From Streptomyces viridiviolaceus (GTDB lineage Bacteria; Actinomycetota; Actinomycetes; Streptomycetales; Streptomycetaceae), in contig NZ_BMWA01000013.1 in NCBI RefSeq assembly GCF_014650995.1, positions 62,001 through 126,000 of the forward strand: a stretch of DNA of 64,000 nucleotides. Reading direction: 5' to 3'. Below the pieces are notes generated by a model, which worked only from the letters and a program-made list of their open reading frames with translations, had not been told where the DNA came from and ran no database searches. Positions 50,536 to 59,317 of the stretch are shown here, piece by piece (positions within the stretch are counted from its first letter, which is position 1; each line of letters begins with the position of its first letter). A program made the position numbers and the translations under genes.

Positions 50536-52161
50536 GTGCGCACCTCTCTCATCCTGCTCTCGGCCCGTCTGCTCGACCCGGCCACCGGCGCGTTCCTGCC
50601 GCACACCGCACTGGCCGCGGCCGACGGGCGGATCACCGCCCTGGGCGACGACCGGGAGATCCGCGCACTCGCGGACGCCTCGACGACGGTGATCGACGTC
50701 AAGGGGGGCGTCGTCACGCCCGGTCTGGTCGACGGGCACATCCATCCCGTCACCGGCGCCGACCTGACCCACGGCCTGGACCTGTCCTCCTGCACCGACC
50801 TGCAGCAGGTGCGCGCGGTACTGGCCGGCGCGGTACGGGACCTCTCCCCCGGCGCATGGCTGCACGGCTGGGGCCTGGACCCCAACGTCTTCGGCGACCG
50901 CCCCGTCGAGACGGCGCCGTTCGACGCCGTGCTCGACGGGGTGCCCGCGTTCCTGCTGCTCTTCGACGCGCACTCCGCGCTGGCCAGCCGGCGTGCGCTG
51001 GAACTCGCCGGTGTGGACGGGCCGCGTTCCTTCGCCCAGGCCACGGCCGAGGTGGTGTGCGACGCCGGGGGCAGGCCCACCGGTCTGCTCCTGGAGGACG
51101 CCGCGTGCGAGCTGGTGGAGCGCGTGGCCCCGCAGCCCACGCGCCAGGAGCGCCGGGACCGGCTCGCCGCCGCGCTGAGGGCCATGGCCGCCGCCGGTCT
51201 GACCGGCGGCCACGTCATGGACGCGAACGGCGACAGCCTCGCGCTCTTCTCCGAACTGGACGCGGCCGGGCGACTCCCGCTGCGCCTGCGGGTCGCGCCC
51301 TGGTGCCAGCCCGGCACCGACGCCGACGGCGTCCGCGCGCTCGTCGAGCAGCAGGGTGCGGGCGGGCGGCTGTGGCGGACCGACGGCGTCAAGATCTTCA
51401 TGGACGGCACCATCGACAACGGCACCGCGTGGCTGGAGCACCCGGACTGTCACGGCGAGTCCCGGCACGCCTTCTGGCCGGACCCCGAGGAGTACACCCG
51501 CATCGTCGGCGAGCTGCACAGGGCCGGCGTGCCCACGGCCACACACGCGATCGGCGACGCGGCCGTACGCCATGTCCTCGACGCCGTCGAGAAGGCCCAG
51601 GCCGACGGCGGACGCGGGGTGCGCCACCGGGTCGAGCACATCGAGACCGTCCCCGACGACACCCTGCGCCGGTTCGCCGAACTCGGCGTCGTCGCCTCCA
51701 TGCAGCCCACCCACTGCTGCGACTTCACCCGGGCCGACCACACCGACAACTGGTCGCGGCGCCTCGGCGAGCCGCGGGCCTCGCGCGCGTGGCGCTGCCG
51801 CGATCTGCACGACTCCGGCGCCGTGGTGGTCCTCGGCTCCGACTGGCCCATCGCCCCCTACCCGCCGCTGGGCGTCATGGCCGGTGCCCGGCACCGCCGT
51901 CCGACCCGCGACCTCACTCAGGCCCCGCACGGTCCCGAGCAGGCGCTGACGGCTCTGGAGGCCCTCCGGGGGATGACCGTCAACGCCGCCTACGCGGCGG
52001 GCGAGGAACACGACGCGGGCCGGATCGCCATCGGTCACCGTGCCGACCTGACGGTCCTCGCCGTCGACCCGCTCACCACCCCGGCCACCGAACTGCACGA
52101 CGTTCCCGTACTGCTCACCGTCCTCGACGGCGACCCGACCCATCGCCACGCCTCCGTGTGA
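50536..52161 (+). CDS. Amidohydrolase family protein (YtcJ-like)
   Basis: A 541-residue TIM-barrel metal hydrolase starting at GTG 50536 (AAGGAG). VVTPGLVDGHIHPV carries the first metal His pair; TATHAIGDAAV and RHRVEHIETV give later metal ligands, and LGSDWPIAPYPPLGVM the active-site Asp. YtcJ/LAF3-type enzymes act on cyclic or N-formyl amides. It works in the cytoplasm, probably on the compound imported by the divergent NCS1 permease. Confidence 0.9.
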   Translation: MRTSLILLSARLLDPATGAFLPHTALAAADGRITALGDDREIRALADASTTVIDVKGGVVTPGLVDGHIHPVTGADLTHGLDLSSCTDLQQVRAVLAGAVRDLSPGAWLHGWGLDPNVFGDRPVETAPFDAVLDGVPAFLLLFDAHSALASRRALELAGVDGPRSFAQATAEVVCDAGGRPTGLLLEDAACELVERVAPQPTRQERRDRLAAALRAMAAAGLTGGHVMDANGDSLALFSELDAAGRLPLRLRVAPWCQPGTDADGVRALVEQQGAGGRLWRTDGVKIFMDGTIDNGTAWLEHPDCHGESRHAFWPDPEEYTRIVGELHRAGVPTATHAIGDAAVRHVLDAVEKAQADGGRGVRHRVEHIETVPDDTLRRFAELGVVASMQPTHCCDFTRADHTDNWSRRLGEPRASRAWRCRDLHDSGAVVVLGSDWPIAPYPPLGVMAGARHRRPTRDLTQAPHGPEQALTALEALRGMTVNAAYAAGEEHDAGRIAIGHRADLTVLAVDPLTTPATELHDVPVLLTVLDGDPTHRHASV

Positions 52162-52177
52162 CCTGAGCGCCGGCCGG

Positions 52178-52219
52178 CCCACGGCGGGGTTCCGGGGTTC
52201 CGCCCCACCCCGCCGTGGG
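52178..52219 (+). terminator. Nested hairpin after the amidohydrolase
   Basis: 13-bp perfect arms (CCCACGGCGGGGT / ACCCCGCCGTGGG) with an inner GGGG/CCCC stem, 17 bases after the stop. Confidence 0.65.
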
Positions 52220-52271
52220 CAGTCACAGTGAAGGTCGTCCGAGGCACTGATCCGAGGCAAGGGGTGGGCGG

Positions 52272-52988
52272 GTGTCACAGCTGCTGGTGGTGCAGAACGG
52301 TCCGAGCGGCGGGCCGGGCCGCTTCGGCGACTGGCTGGCCGCGGAGGGGGTGACGCCCGACGTGGTCCACGCCTACGCCGGGACCGCTCTCCCCGGGAGC
52401 CTGGAGCCCTACCGGGGTCTGATGGTTCTCGGCGGCGGCTACCTCCCGGACGAAGACGACCGCGCACCATGGCTCGCACCCACCCGGTCGCTGGTCGCCG
52501 AGGCGCTCGGGCGGGACGTCCCCGTTTTCGGGATCTGCCTCGGCGGACAGCTCCTCGCCCAGGTGGCGGGCGGCACGGTGCGGGGCCGGTCCGGCACGCC
52601 GGAGTTCGGCAGCACGCCGCTGACGGTGCGTTCCGAGGCCGGCACCGATCCGCTGTTCCGGCGGCTGCCCGGACGGGTGACGGGCATCGAGCACCACGTG
52701 GACGCCGTCACCGCTCTGCCTCCGGGAGCTGCCTGGCTGATGGAGAGCGAACACTGTCCCTACCAGGCGTTCCGGGTCGGCGACCGGGCGTGGGGTGTGC
52801 AGTTCCACCCCGAGGCCGACGCGGACCGGGTCCGGTCGTGGGACCCGGAGCGGCTGCGGGCCCACGGGGTGGACGCGGAGGAACTGTGCCGCACCGCGGA
52901 ACGCGACGAGCCGGCGGCGACCGAGGTGTGGCACGAGGTCGCCCGCCGTTTCGCAGCGGTCGTCCGCGGTGGCTCAGCGGCTGGATGA
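52272..52988 (+). CDS. Type 1 (class I) glutamine amidotransferase
   Basis: A 238-residue GATase1-fold protein starting at GTG 52272. Nucleophile Cys89 lies in VFGICLGGQLLAQVAGG, and His179/Glu181 in WGVQFHPEAD, the full triad. Stand-alone members act in gamma-glutamyl hydrolysis or carry a GMP-synthetase-like glutaminase role. No partner synthase is adjacent. Its 3' end overlaps the convergent MFS gene by 15 bases. Confidence 0.9.
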   Translation: MSQLLVVQNGPSGGPGRFGDWLAAEGVTPDVVHAYAGTALPGSLEPYRGLMVLGGGYLPDEDDRAPWLAPTRSLVAEALGRDVPVFGICLGGQLLAQVAGGTVRGRSGTPEFGSTPLTVRSEAGTDPLFRRLPGRVTGIEHHVDAVTALPPGAAWLMESEHCPYQAFRVGDRAWGVQFHPEADADRVRSWDPERLRAHGVDAEELCRTAERDEPAATEVWHEVARRFAAVVRGGSAAG

Positions 52989-54245
52989 CTCGCGTGGACC
53001 GTCGGCCGGGAGGCTCCGGGCACACCGCTTCGCCCGCCACCGCGAACCCGCCCAACCGGCGCCCACCAGCGCGGTGACGACCGCGAGAACGGCGTACGAG
53101 GCCGTGTAGGAGGCCGAGGTGGCGACCGCGCCGGCCGCGAGGGCGCCGAGCCCCGTGCCCGCGTCGAAGCCGACGTTCCACGCCGTGCCGACGGCCGAGC
53201 GCGCCTGCTCGCCGGCGGCGGCGAAGGCCTGCACGAGGGTCAGGTTCTGCAGACCGCCGTACGCGACGCCCACGGCGAGCATGCCGACGACCAGGAGGAC
53301 TCGCCCGGCGGCGCCGTGGCCGCTCGCCGTGCCCACGCCGATGGCCGCGAGTCCGGCGGCGCCGACGAAGAGGAGCGGTGCGATCGCCGGGGCGGCGCCC
53401 CTGCGGTCCGCGTAGCCTCCGAAGCCCCAACGGCACAGTGCCGCAGTTCCGGTGAACACCAGGAGCGCCACGTACACCGTGGTCGGGTCGGGGTCCAGGC
53501 CCGGAGTGAACGTGAGCACGGCACCGCCGGCCGAGGTGATCGCGAGCAGGGCGGCGATCGGCCCCGTCAGGGCCCGGCGGAGTCCGGCGGCGTCGCGGCG
53601 CTCGGCGCGCCGGGCGGTGGCGGGGGACGGCCGGTCCGCCGTGCGCAGGGCGCGGGCCACGGGCGGGGCGAGCGGAATGGCGAGCAGGGGGACGACGGAG
53701 AGCGTGAACACCAGCCAGAACCCGATCGCCTCGGCGAACCAGGGCGCGACGGGGACCAGGAGGAACTGCGGGACCGCGACCGCCAGTCCGTAGGCCCCGA
53801 CCGCACGGCCGCGACGCGCGGGCTCCACGAGGGCGGCGACCCCCATGGCGCCGCACACGGTGATGATCCCGAACCCGAGACCACGCACCGCCGCGAGCGC
53901 CGTCACCGCCCGGACGTCGTCGGTGAGGAGGTGCACCGGTGCGGGAGCTCCGAGCAGACAGGCCCCGAGCGTGAGTGTCCAGCGCCAGCCGAGGCGGGCG
54001 AGCACTCGCCCCACGAGCAGCTGGGCGAGCACCGTGCTGAGCATCAGCACGCCGTTGACCACTCCCGCGCCCAGTTCGTCGGCCCCGCCGTCGAGCACCC
54101 AGAGCGGTGCGACCGGCATCAGCAGCGCGAATCCGGCGAATCCCAGCGCGGTCGAGCCGAGCAGGGCCGGCATCCCCGGCGCCCGCCAGACCGACGAGGC
54201 ACCGCGGGTGCCGCCGGTCGCATCGTTGGTCCGTCCATCCGACAT
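52974..54245 (-). CDS. MFS transporter
   Basis: A 423-residue, 12-helix major facilitator. LVGRVLARLGWRWTLTLGACL contains the loop 2-3 motif region, and the cytoplasmic middle loop is Arg/Ala-rich. Probably a drug or metabolite exporter. ATG 54245 lacks a ribosome site; a palindromic GGTATACC 10 bases upstream (54255-54262) may be the promoter or operator region of a leaderless message. A tetR gene lies directly upstream on the same strand. Confidence 0.88.
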   Translation of the reverse strand: MSDGRTNDATGGTRGASSVWRAPGMPALLGSTALGFAGFALLMPVAPLWVLDGGADELGAGVVNGVLMLSTVLAQLLVGRVLARLGWRWTLTLGACLLGAPAPVHLLTDDVRAVTALAAVRGLGFGIITVCGAMGVAALVEPARRGRAVGAYGLAVAVPQFLLVPVAPWFAEAIGFWLVFTLSVVPLLAIPLAPPVARALRTADRPSPATARRAERRDAAGLRRALTGPIAALLAITSAGGAVLTFTPGLDPDPTTVYVALLVFTGTAALCRWGFGGYADRRGAAPAIAPLLFVGAAGLAAIGVGTASGHGAAGRVLLVVGMLAVGVAYGGLQNLTLVQAFAAAGEQARSAVGTAWNVGFDAGTGLGALAAGAVATSASYTASYAVLAVVTALVGAGWAGSRWRAKRCARSLPADGPRESSSR

Positions 54246-54329
54246 CCGGCAGATGGTATACCAAAGCATCGTCACACAGAGGGCCGGGCCCGCGGCGCCG
54301 TCAGGCGGCGCCCCCCGGGCGGACCCCGC

Positions 54330-54899
54330 TCACGGTGCGGGCCAGTTGCGCAGCAGGGTGTCGAGGGCGTCCAGGATCCGTGACCACGTCTCCTGCGAGT
54401 CGGGGGCGCTGTGGCTGAAGCCGCCGGAGGACTCCAGGTCGACGTAACCGCGGAAGACGCTGCCGAGCAGCCGGACCGCGTGCGTCTGGTCGGGTTCCGC
54501 CAGGTCGTAGCCGCGCAGGATCGCCCGGGTCATCTGGGAGTGCCTGGCACCCGCGCTCGCGGCCGCCGCCTGCGGGTCGAGGCGGAACTGGGCCGCCGCG
54601 TAGCGGCCGGGGTGCTCGCGGGCGTAGTCGCGGTAGACGTTCGCCAGCGCGGTGAGGGCGTCCCTGCCGGCCCGCCCGGCCAGTGCCGCGGCGCCCCGGT
54701 CGGCGAGTTCCTCGAGGGCGAGCAGGGCGATCCGCGTCTTGAGGTCGTGGGAGTTCTTCACGTGGGAGTACAGACTCGCGACCTTGACGTCGAACCGTCT
54801 GGCGAGCGCCGAGACGGTCACCTGGTCGAAGCCGACCTCGTCGGCCAGTTCCGCACCCGCCTGGACCAGGCGGGCCGTGCTCAGCCCCGCGCGCACCAT
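54330..54899 (-). CDS. TetR-family regulator (TetR_C WHG type)
   Basis: A 189-residue regulator. STARLVQAGAELADEVGFDQ and VSALARRFDVKVASLYSHVK form the helix-turn-helix; SVFRGYVDLESSGGFSHSAP is typical of the WHG-domain C-terminus. GAGAGGA precedes ATG 54899. It lies between the tandem MFS gene and the divergent GNAT gene, and probably represses one or both. Confidence 0.9.
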   Translation of the reverse strand: MVRAGLSTARLVQAGAELADEVGFDQVTVSALARRFDVKVASLYSHVKNSHDLKTRIALLALEELADRGAAALAGRAGRDALTALANVYRDYAREHPGRYAAAQFRLDPQAAAASAGARHSQMTRAILRGYDLAEPDQTHAVRLLGSVFRGYVDLESSGGFSHSAPDSQETWSRILDALDTLLRNWPAP

Positions 54900-54934
54900 G
54901 ACCGTCCTCTCGTCCTGCCGGAGTCGATTGTGCC

Positions 54935-54957
54935 TTTGCCTAAACCCCTTAGGCAAA
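54935..54957. promoter_or_regulatory. Inverted repeat, TetR operator candidate
   Basis: Perfect 9-bp arms TTTGCCTAA / TTAGGCAAA with a 5-base spacer, centred 47 bases before the tetR start and 54 before the GNAT start. The AT content suits an operator overlapping both promoters. Confidence 0.6.
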
Positions 54958-54999
54958 TAATCGTTTCTCTTCGGCAGGCCTCCCATCTAGGATCCGGCC

Positions 55000-55599
55000 A
55001 TGATCGAAGGCACGTCGACACGGCTGCGAGCACTGCGCTCCGAGGACGCGGAGCACCACCTCCGATGGCGCAACGACCCGGAGGTGGTGCGCTGGGCGGC
55101 CGCCGGCGACCCGTGTTTCGGGCCGGTCACGTCGGAGGCGATCGCACTCGCCTTCGACACGATGCTGCGGCTGAGCCCGAGGGAGTCGGCCGTGTTCACC
55201 GTCGAGGACCTGGCCGGCGGACGGGTGATAGGCATGGCCGACTACCGGGACCTGGATCCGTACGCCGGGGTGGCCACGCTGGGCATCACCATCGGCGAGA
55301 AGGAGTTCTGGGGCCGCGGTCACGGTTCCGACGCGCTGCGGCTGCTCATGGACCACCTGTTCGGCGCGTACGGGCTGCACCGGCTGGAACTGGACACCTG
55401 GGGCGGCAACGAGCGTGCCGTCCGCGCCTTCACCAGGCTCGGCTTCCGTGAGGAGGGCCGCCTCCGGTCCGCGGTGCTGGTGGCCGGGGAACGCCACGAC
55501 CGGGTGCTGTTCGGCATCCTCCGCGAGGAGTGGTCGGCCCTCGCCCGACCGGCTTCGAACGTCCCGCCGGCGACTCGCACCGCTGCCCCGGCCCGGTAA
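55000..55599 (+). CDS. GNAT-family N-acetyltransferase (RimJ/RimL-like)
   Basis: A 199-residue acetyltransferase. TRLRALRSEDAEHHLRWRND at the start, KEFWGRGHGSDALRLLMDHL (acetyl-CoA loop) and LDTWGGNERAVRAFTRLGFR are typical of RimJ/RimL-type enzymes that acetylate protein N-termini or antibiotics. The C-terminal 20 residues are low complexity. Shares its control region with tetR. Confidence 0.88.
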   Translation: MIEGTSTRLRALRSEDAEHHLRWRNDPEVVRWAAAGDPCFGPVTSEAIALAFDTMLRLSPRESAVFTVEDLAGGRVIGMADYRDLDPYAGVATLGITIGEKEFWGRGHGSDALRLLMDHLFGAYGLHRLELDTWGGNERAVRAFTRLGFREEGRLRSAVLVAGERHDRVLFGILREEWSALARPASNVPPATRTAAPAR

Positions 55600-55677
55600 C
55601 GGTCCTCGGGTCGCGAGGTGCCCGGCATGACCGTAGACAGGAACCGGTCGTAGCCGTCGCGGTGGAGGCTGAGGAGC

Positions 55678-56613
55678 ATGCAGCGCAAGGACACACGCCG
55701 GCGACGCGGGGCCGAGGACGACGTGGAGTCGGTTCTGGACGAGCTCTACGCCACGCCGCCGCCCGACTTCGTCTCGCGCCGTGAGGAGCTGGCCGTCACG
55801 GCCAGGACGGCCGGCCGCGCCGACGACGCCCGCCGGATCCACGCCGCACGCCGGCCCACACGGGCGGCCTGGGCGGCCAACCTGCTGTTGCGCTCCCAGC
55901 CGGAGGAGAGCGCGCAGTTCCTGGAACTGGGACGGGCCCTGCGTCAGGCGCACCGAACCCTCGACGCCGACGGGCTCAAGGAGCTCTCCGCACAGCGCCG
56001 GCGCATCGTGGCCGCGCTGTCCCGGCAGGCCGCCGGGCTCGCCCGCGACGCCGGACACCCGCTGTCGGACGCGGCGCAGAGGGAGGTGGAGTCGACCCTG
56101 CGCGCGGTCCTCGCGGATCCGGACGCGGCCGACCGGTGGGCCGGCGGACGCCTGGAGACGGCCCTCACGCCACCGTCGGCGTTCCCCTCCGACACCGCCA
56201 CGCCGTCCCCGGGCCCGCGGGCACGGCCGTCCCGGCCGGCCGCCCCGCCGCCCGCACGCAGCACCCGGAAGGACGAGCTCGCCGAGCGGCGCCGCAAGCG
56301 GCGGGAGGAGCTCGCGCGGGCCGAGGAGGCTGCGGAGGCGGCCGCCCGACGGCTGCGTGACCGGCACGCGGAACACGCGGACGCCGACGCGGCGCTCCGT
56401 CGCGCACGTGAGGTCCACGAGCAGGCACGGCAGCGCGTCTCCGACGCCGAGCGGCAACTGCGGCAGGCGCAGCAGGACCTGGAACGGGCCGAGCGGGAAC
56501 GGCGGGCCGCCGAGGAGCGGGACCGGGCGGCCACGGACGCGCTGGCCGGGGCCGAGCGTGAGGCACGCGAGGCCGCACGGCACGTGGACCGTCTGGCGGC
56601 CCGCAACAAGTAG
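55678..56613 (+). CDS. Coiled-coil protein of unknown function
   Basis: A 311-residue soluble protein. The first 170 residues are helical with conserved-looking DDARRIHAARRPTRAAWAAN; after a Pro-rich linker (about 172-200) residues 200-305 are a long Arg/Glu/Ala coiled coil. GGAGGCTGAGGAG precedes ATG 55678. Present in other Streptomyces as an unknown. A DNA-associated or scaffold role is possible but not shown. Confidence 0.75.
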   Translation: MQRKDTRRRRGAEDDVESVLDELYATPPPDFVSRREELAVTARTAGRADDARRIHAARRPTRAAWAANLLLRSQPEESAQFLELGRALRQAHRTLDADGLKELSAQRRRIVAALSRQAAGLARDAGHPLSDAAQREVESTLRAVLADPDAADRWAGGRLETALTPPSAFPSDTATPSPGPRARPSRPAAPPPARSTRKDELAERRRKRREELARAEEAAEAAARRLRDRHAEHADADAALRRAREVHEQARQRVSDAERQLRQAQQDLERAERERRAAEERDRAATDALAGAEREAREAARHVDRLAARNK

Positions 56614-56914
56614 TGCTGCCCGCCTCCGAGTACGCGCACTCATGGGGGCATTCGCCGCACGGGGCAGGGCGGCCGCACCAGCCGTCCGGAGGGAGCCGGT
56701 GAGGTCGACGCCCGACGGCGAGTGCGGGTGACCGGCGCGCTCGCACCGTTCGCATGACGGCACCGCACACATGTCCGCCGGGCAGCACGCCGAGGACCAT
56801 GGGGAACGACATGTGTGATTCGTCCGTACCATCTCTGTGTCAGCACGGCCCACAGCGATGCGATCAGCCGCTGCCGGCGCCGCTCACGGCCGCGAAACCA
56901 GGAGAGTCGACCAC
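56614..56914. other. Intergenic region
   Basis: About 301 bases between the coiled-coil and histone-like genes. No ribosome site, clear promoter, RNA or repeat seen. Confidence 0.4.
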
Positions 56915-57691
56915 ATGCCCGAAACCACGAGCCAGGCCACCGCGTTGGCAGCGCAGTACACCGCCCAGGTGACCGGCGACCTGGAGCTCAACGTCCAGGA
57001 ACAGGAGCGCGTCAGCGCGGACATCACCGCCCTGCAGCAGCAGCTCGCCGCGTTGCAGCACGACCACGCCCTGCTGGTGAACATGCAGCAGGCGCTGGGC
57101 GTCGAGCCGCCGTCCGCTCGGCGGGAGACCACCTCTGGCGCGGCCGCCGTGCCCGCCCCGCGCGACGGTGCCGGCACCGGGTCGGGTGGCACCGGGCGGA
57201 GCCGGAGCAGGAAGTCCTCCACGGCCACGGCCGAGAAGCCGGCCACGAAGAAGGCCGCCACGAACAAGGTCGCGCCGAAGAAGGCCGCCACGAAGAAGGC
57301 CGCGCCGAAGAAGGCCGCCGCCGAGAAGACCACCACGAAGAAGAGCACCACGAAGAAGGCCACCACGAAGAAGGCCACCGCCGAGAAGTCGCCGGCTCGC
57401 ACGGGATCCGCCCAGCAGGCGCGGCCCACGCTGGTCGAACTCGTCCGGGCCCACCTCGTCGAGCAGGGCGAGCCGCGCTCCGCCGCCGAAGTCACCAGCG
57501 CGCTCGCCGGCGCCCACCCCGAACGCAATGTCAAGCCCACCGTCGTGCGCACGACGCTCGAAGGGCTCGTCGCCAAGAACCAGGCCCAGCGCAGCAAGCA
57601 GGGCAGCTCCGTGTACTACACCGCATCCGACGCACCCGCGGCGACGGGCGACGCCCCGGCGGAGCCCACGTCCGGACAGACCGGCAGCTGA
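56915..57691 (+). CDS. Histone-H1-like protein with KKA repeats and winged-helix-like C-terminus
   Basis: A 258-residue protein with three parts: an N-terminal helical coiled coil (about 1-65, QEQERVSADITALQQQLAAL), a Lys/Ala/Thr repeat tail (about 104-155, TKKAATNK, PKKAATKKAAPKKA), and a C-terminal domain LVELVRAHLVEQGEPRSAAE with VKPTVVRTTLEGLVAKNQ, which reads like a small winged helix. The basic repeats resemble histone H1 and the HupS/Lsr2-associated tails of actinobacteria, so it probably binds DNA. AGGAGAG precedes ATG 56915. Confidence 0.75.
   Translation: MPETTSQATALAAQYTAQVTGDLELNVQEQERVSADITALQQQLAALQHDHALLVNMQQALGVEPPSARRETTSGAAAVPAPRDGAGTGSGGTGRSRSRKSSTATAEKPATKKAATNKVAPKKAATKKAAPKKAAAEKTTTKKSTTKKATTKKATAEKSPARTGSAQQARPTLVELVRAHLVEQGEPRSAAEVTSALAGAHPERNVKPTVVRTTLEGLVAKNQAQRSKQGSSVYYTASDAPAATGDAPAEPTSGQTGS
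57227..57396 (+). repeat. Imperfect tandem codon repeats coding Lys-Lys-Ala/Thr
   Basis: Repeated units such as ACGAAGAAGGCC and CCGAAGAAGGCCGCC occur about ten times in a row with small changes. They encode the basic tail of the histone-like protein; such runs vary in copy number between strains. Confidence 0.8.
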
Positions 57692-57764
57692 ATCACACGT
57701 CAGCCGTTCGCGTCGTCCGCCGTGCCGACGCGCGGCCGGCCGGGGCGCGGGCGAGGATCGGTGG

Positions 57765-58628
57765 ATGGGTTTCGTGCTGCCGGTGCTCTTCGCACTCCTC
57801 GCCGCGTTCAGCAACGCGCTGGCCACCGTGCTCCAACGGCGTGCCGCGCTGAGCGTGCCGCAGTCCCAGGGATTCCGTCCGGGACTGGTCGTCGACCTGT
57901 TGCACCGGCCGATCTGGCTCGGCGGCATGCTGGCGGTCGTCGTCGCCGGCGTGGGGCAGGCGGCGGCCCTGGCCACCGGGCCGCTGTCACTCGTCCAGCC
58001 GTTGTTCGTTCTCGAACTTCCGCTGGCGCTGCTGCTGGCCTCGCTGATGACCGGCCGCCGCCTGCCCGACGTCATGTGGCTCGCGGTGGGTGGCGTGGTC
58101 GTCGGACTCGGGCTCGCGCTGGCGGCGGCCGCGCCGGACCACGGTGTCGCCGACGTGTCCGTGACCCGCTGGGTGCCCACGCTGTGCGCCTGCGCCGGGG
58201 CCGCCGTCCTGCTGGCCGCGGCCGGTCTGAGGCGGCCCGTCGGCAAGGCCCGCGCCGGCTGTCTCGGCGCGGCGACCGCGGTGTGCTACGCGCTCACGGC
58301 CGGGCTCATGAAGGACTCCATGCGTGTCCTGGACACGGACGGCCTGGTCGGCTTCCTCACCGCCTGGCAGACCTACGCGTTCGCCGTGGCCGGAGTGTGC
58401 GCCGTCCTCCTGCTGGAGCACGCCATGCAGGGCGGCCCCCTGGTCGCCTCCCAGCCAGCCCTCACCCTGGGGGACGCCACGGTGAGCCTCCTGCTCGGCG
58501 TGGTCCTCTACCGCGAGGACGTACGCACCGACTGGTGGCTGCTGCCGCAGGCGCTCGGCGTCGCACTGGTCGTCATGGGCGTCCTGACCCTGGCCCGGCG
58601 GGGGGTCGACCTCAGCACGGGCCGGTGA
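57765..58628 (+). CDS. DMT-superfamily transporter (EamA-like)
   Basis: A 287-residue protein with about nine to ten membrane helices in two similar halves. SNALATVLQRRAAL near the start and ALATGPLSLVQPLFVLELPL are typical of actinobacterial DMT exporters. Function unknown. ATG 57765 is preceded by GAGGATCGG. A lipoprotein gene converges at its end. Confidence 0.85.
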   Translation: MGFVLPVLFALLAAFSNALATVLQRRAALSVPQSQGFRPGLVVDLLHRPIWLGGMLAVVVAGVGQAAALATGPLSLVQPLFVLELPLALLLASLMTGRRLPDVMWLAVGGVVVGLGLALAAAAPDHGVADVSVTRWVPTLCACAGAAVLLAAAGLRRPVGKARAGCLGAATAVCYALTAGLMKDSMRVLDTDGLVGFLTAWQTYAFAVAGVCAVLLLEHAMQGGPLVASQPALTLGDATVSLLLGVVLYREDVRTDWWLLPQALGVALVVMGVLTLARRGVDLSTGR

Positions 58629-58639
58629 CCGACGGGGCG

Positions 58640-59269
58640 TCAGTACCTCTGCGCCTTGGCGATCTTCGCGGTCAGCGGCGGCTCCGGGGGCTTCCTGCTG
58701 ATGGCGAGCGGGTGCGCCTGCTTGCCGGGTGCGAGGTCCTGGGCTCCGACGTACCGCGTCTCGACCACCTTGCCGTCCGCGTCGCTGAAGTCGACCTGAA
58801 CGGCGTACGAGGCGGTCTCGTCGGTGCGGTTGGTGATGTTGACGACGAGGGCCCGCACGCCGTTGGTCTCGGACAGCGGCAGGCCCGTCATCGAGACCTC
58901 GTTCGTCGCGTTGCCCCGACCGTCGACGTTCTTCAGCTGCTTCTGGGCCTCCGCGCGGGCGCGTTCGGCCTCCGCGGAGACGGATGCCTCGAACGCCGAG
59001 GCCGCCGCGGAGGCCGAGGACGCCGCCGCGGACGCGGAGGCCCGCGCCTCCGCCTTCCTCGACTCCGCCTCGGACGCCAGGGCCGACGGCACCTCGCCCG
59101 TGAAACTCGCGGTGTCGGGAGCGGTCGGCGTCGGGGTGGGCGCACCTTCGCCGTCGCCGTCACCGCCGCAGGACACGAGAGCCGCCATGCCGGTGATCAC
59201 CGCGCACACGGTGAGCACGACCGGCCTTCGGCGCGGGCGTGCCGTGACGGTTGACGTGCCTGTGCTCAT
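58640..59269 (-). CDS. Lipoprotein with Ala-rich helix and FxLYD-like C-terminal domain
   Basis: A 209-residue exported protein. The signal ends in a lipobox-like LVSCGGD, followed by a Pro/Thr spacer, an Ala/Ser/Glu-rich helical stretch (about 65-110) and a beta-rich domain (VRALVVNITNRTDETASYAV) resembling FxLYD domains. Likely anchored outside the membrane. Role unknown. Confidence 0.75.
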   Translation of the reverse strand: MSTGTSTVTARPRRRPVVLTVCAVITGMAALVSCGGDGDGEGAPTPTPTAPDTASFTGEVPSALASEAESRKAEARASASAAASSASAAASAFEASVSAEAERARAEAQKQLKNVDGRGNATNEVSMTGLPLSETNGVRALVVNITNRTDETASYAVQVDFSDADGKVVETRYVGAQDLAPGKQAHPLAISRKPPEPPLTAKIAKAQRY

Positions 59270-59317
59270 GGATCCATCCCATCGCCGGGTGCTGACCAGC
59301 TACATCGTGCACGAGCC

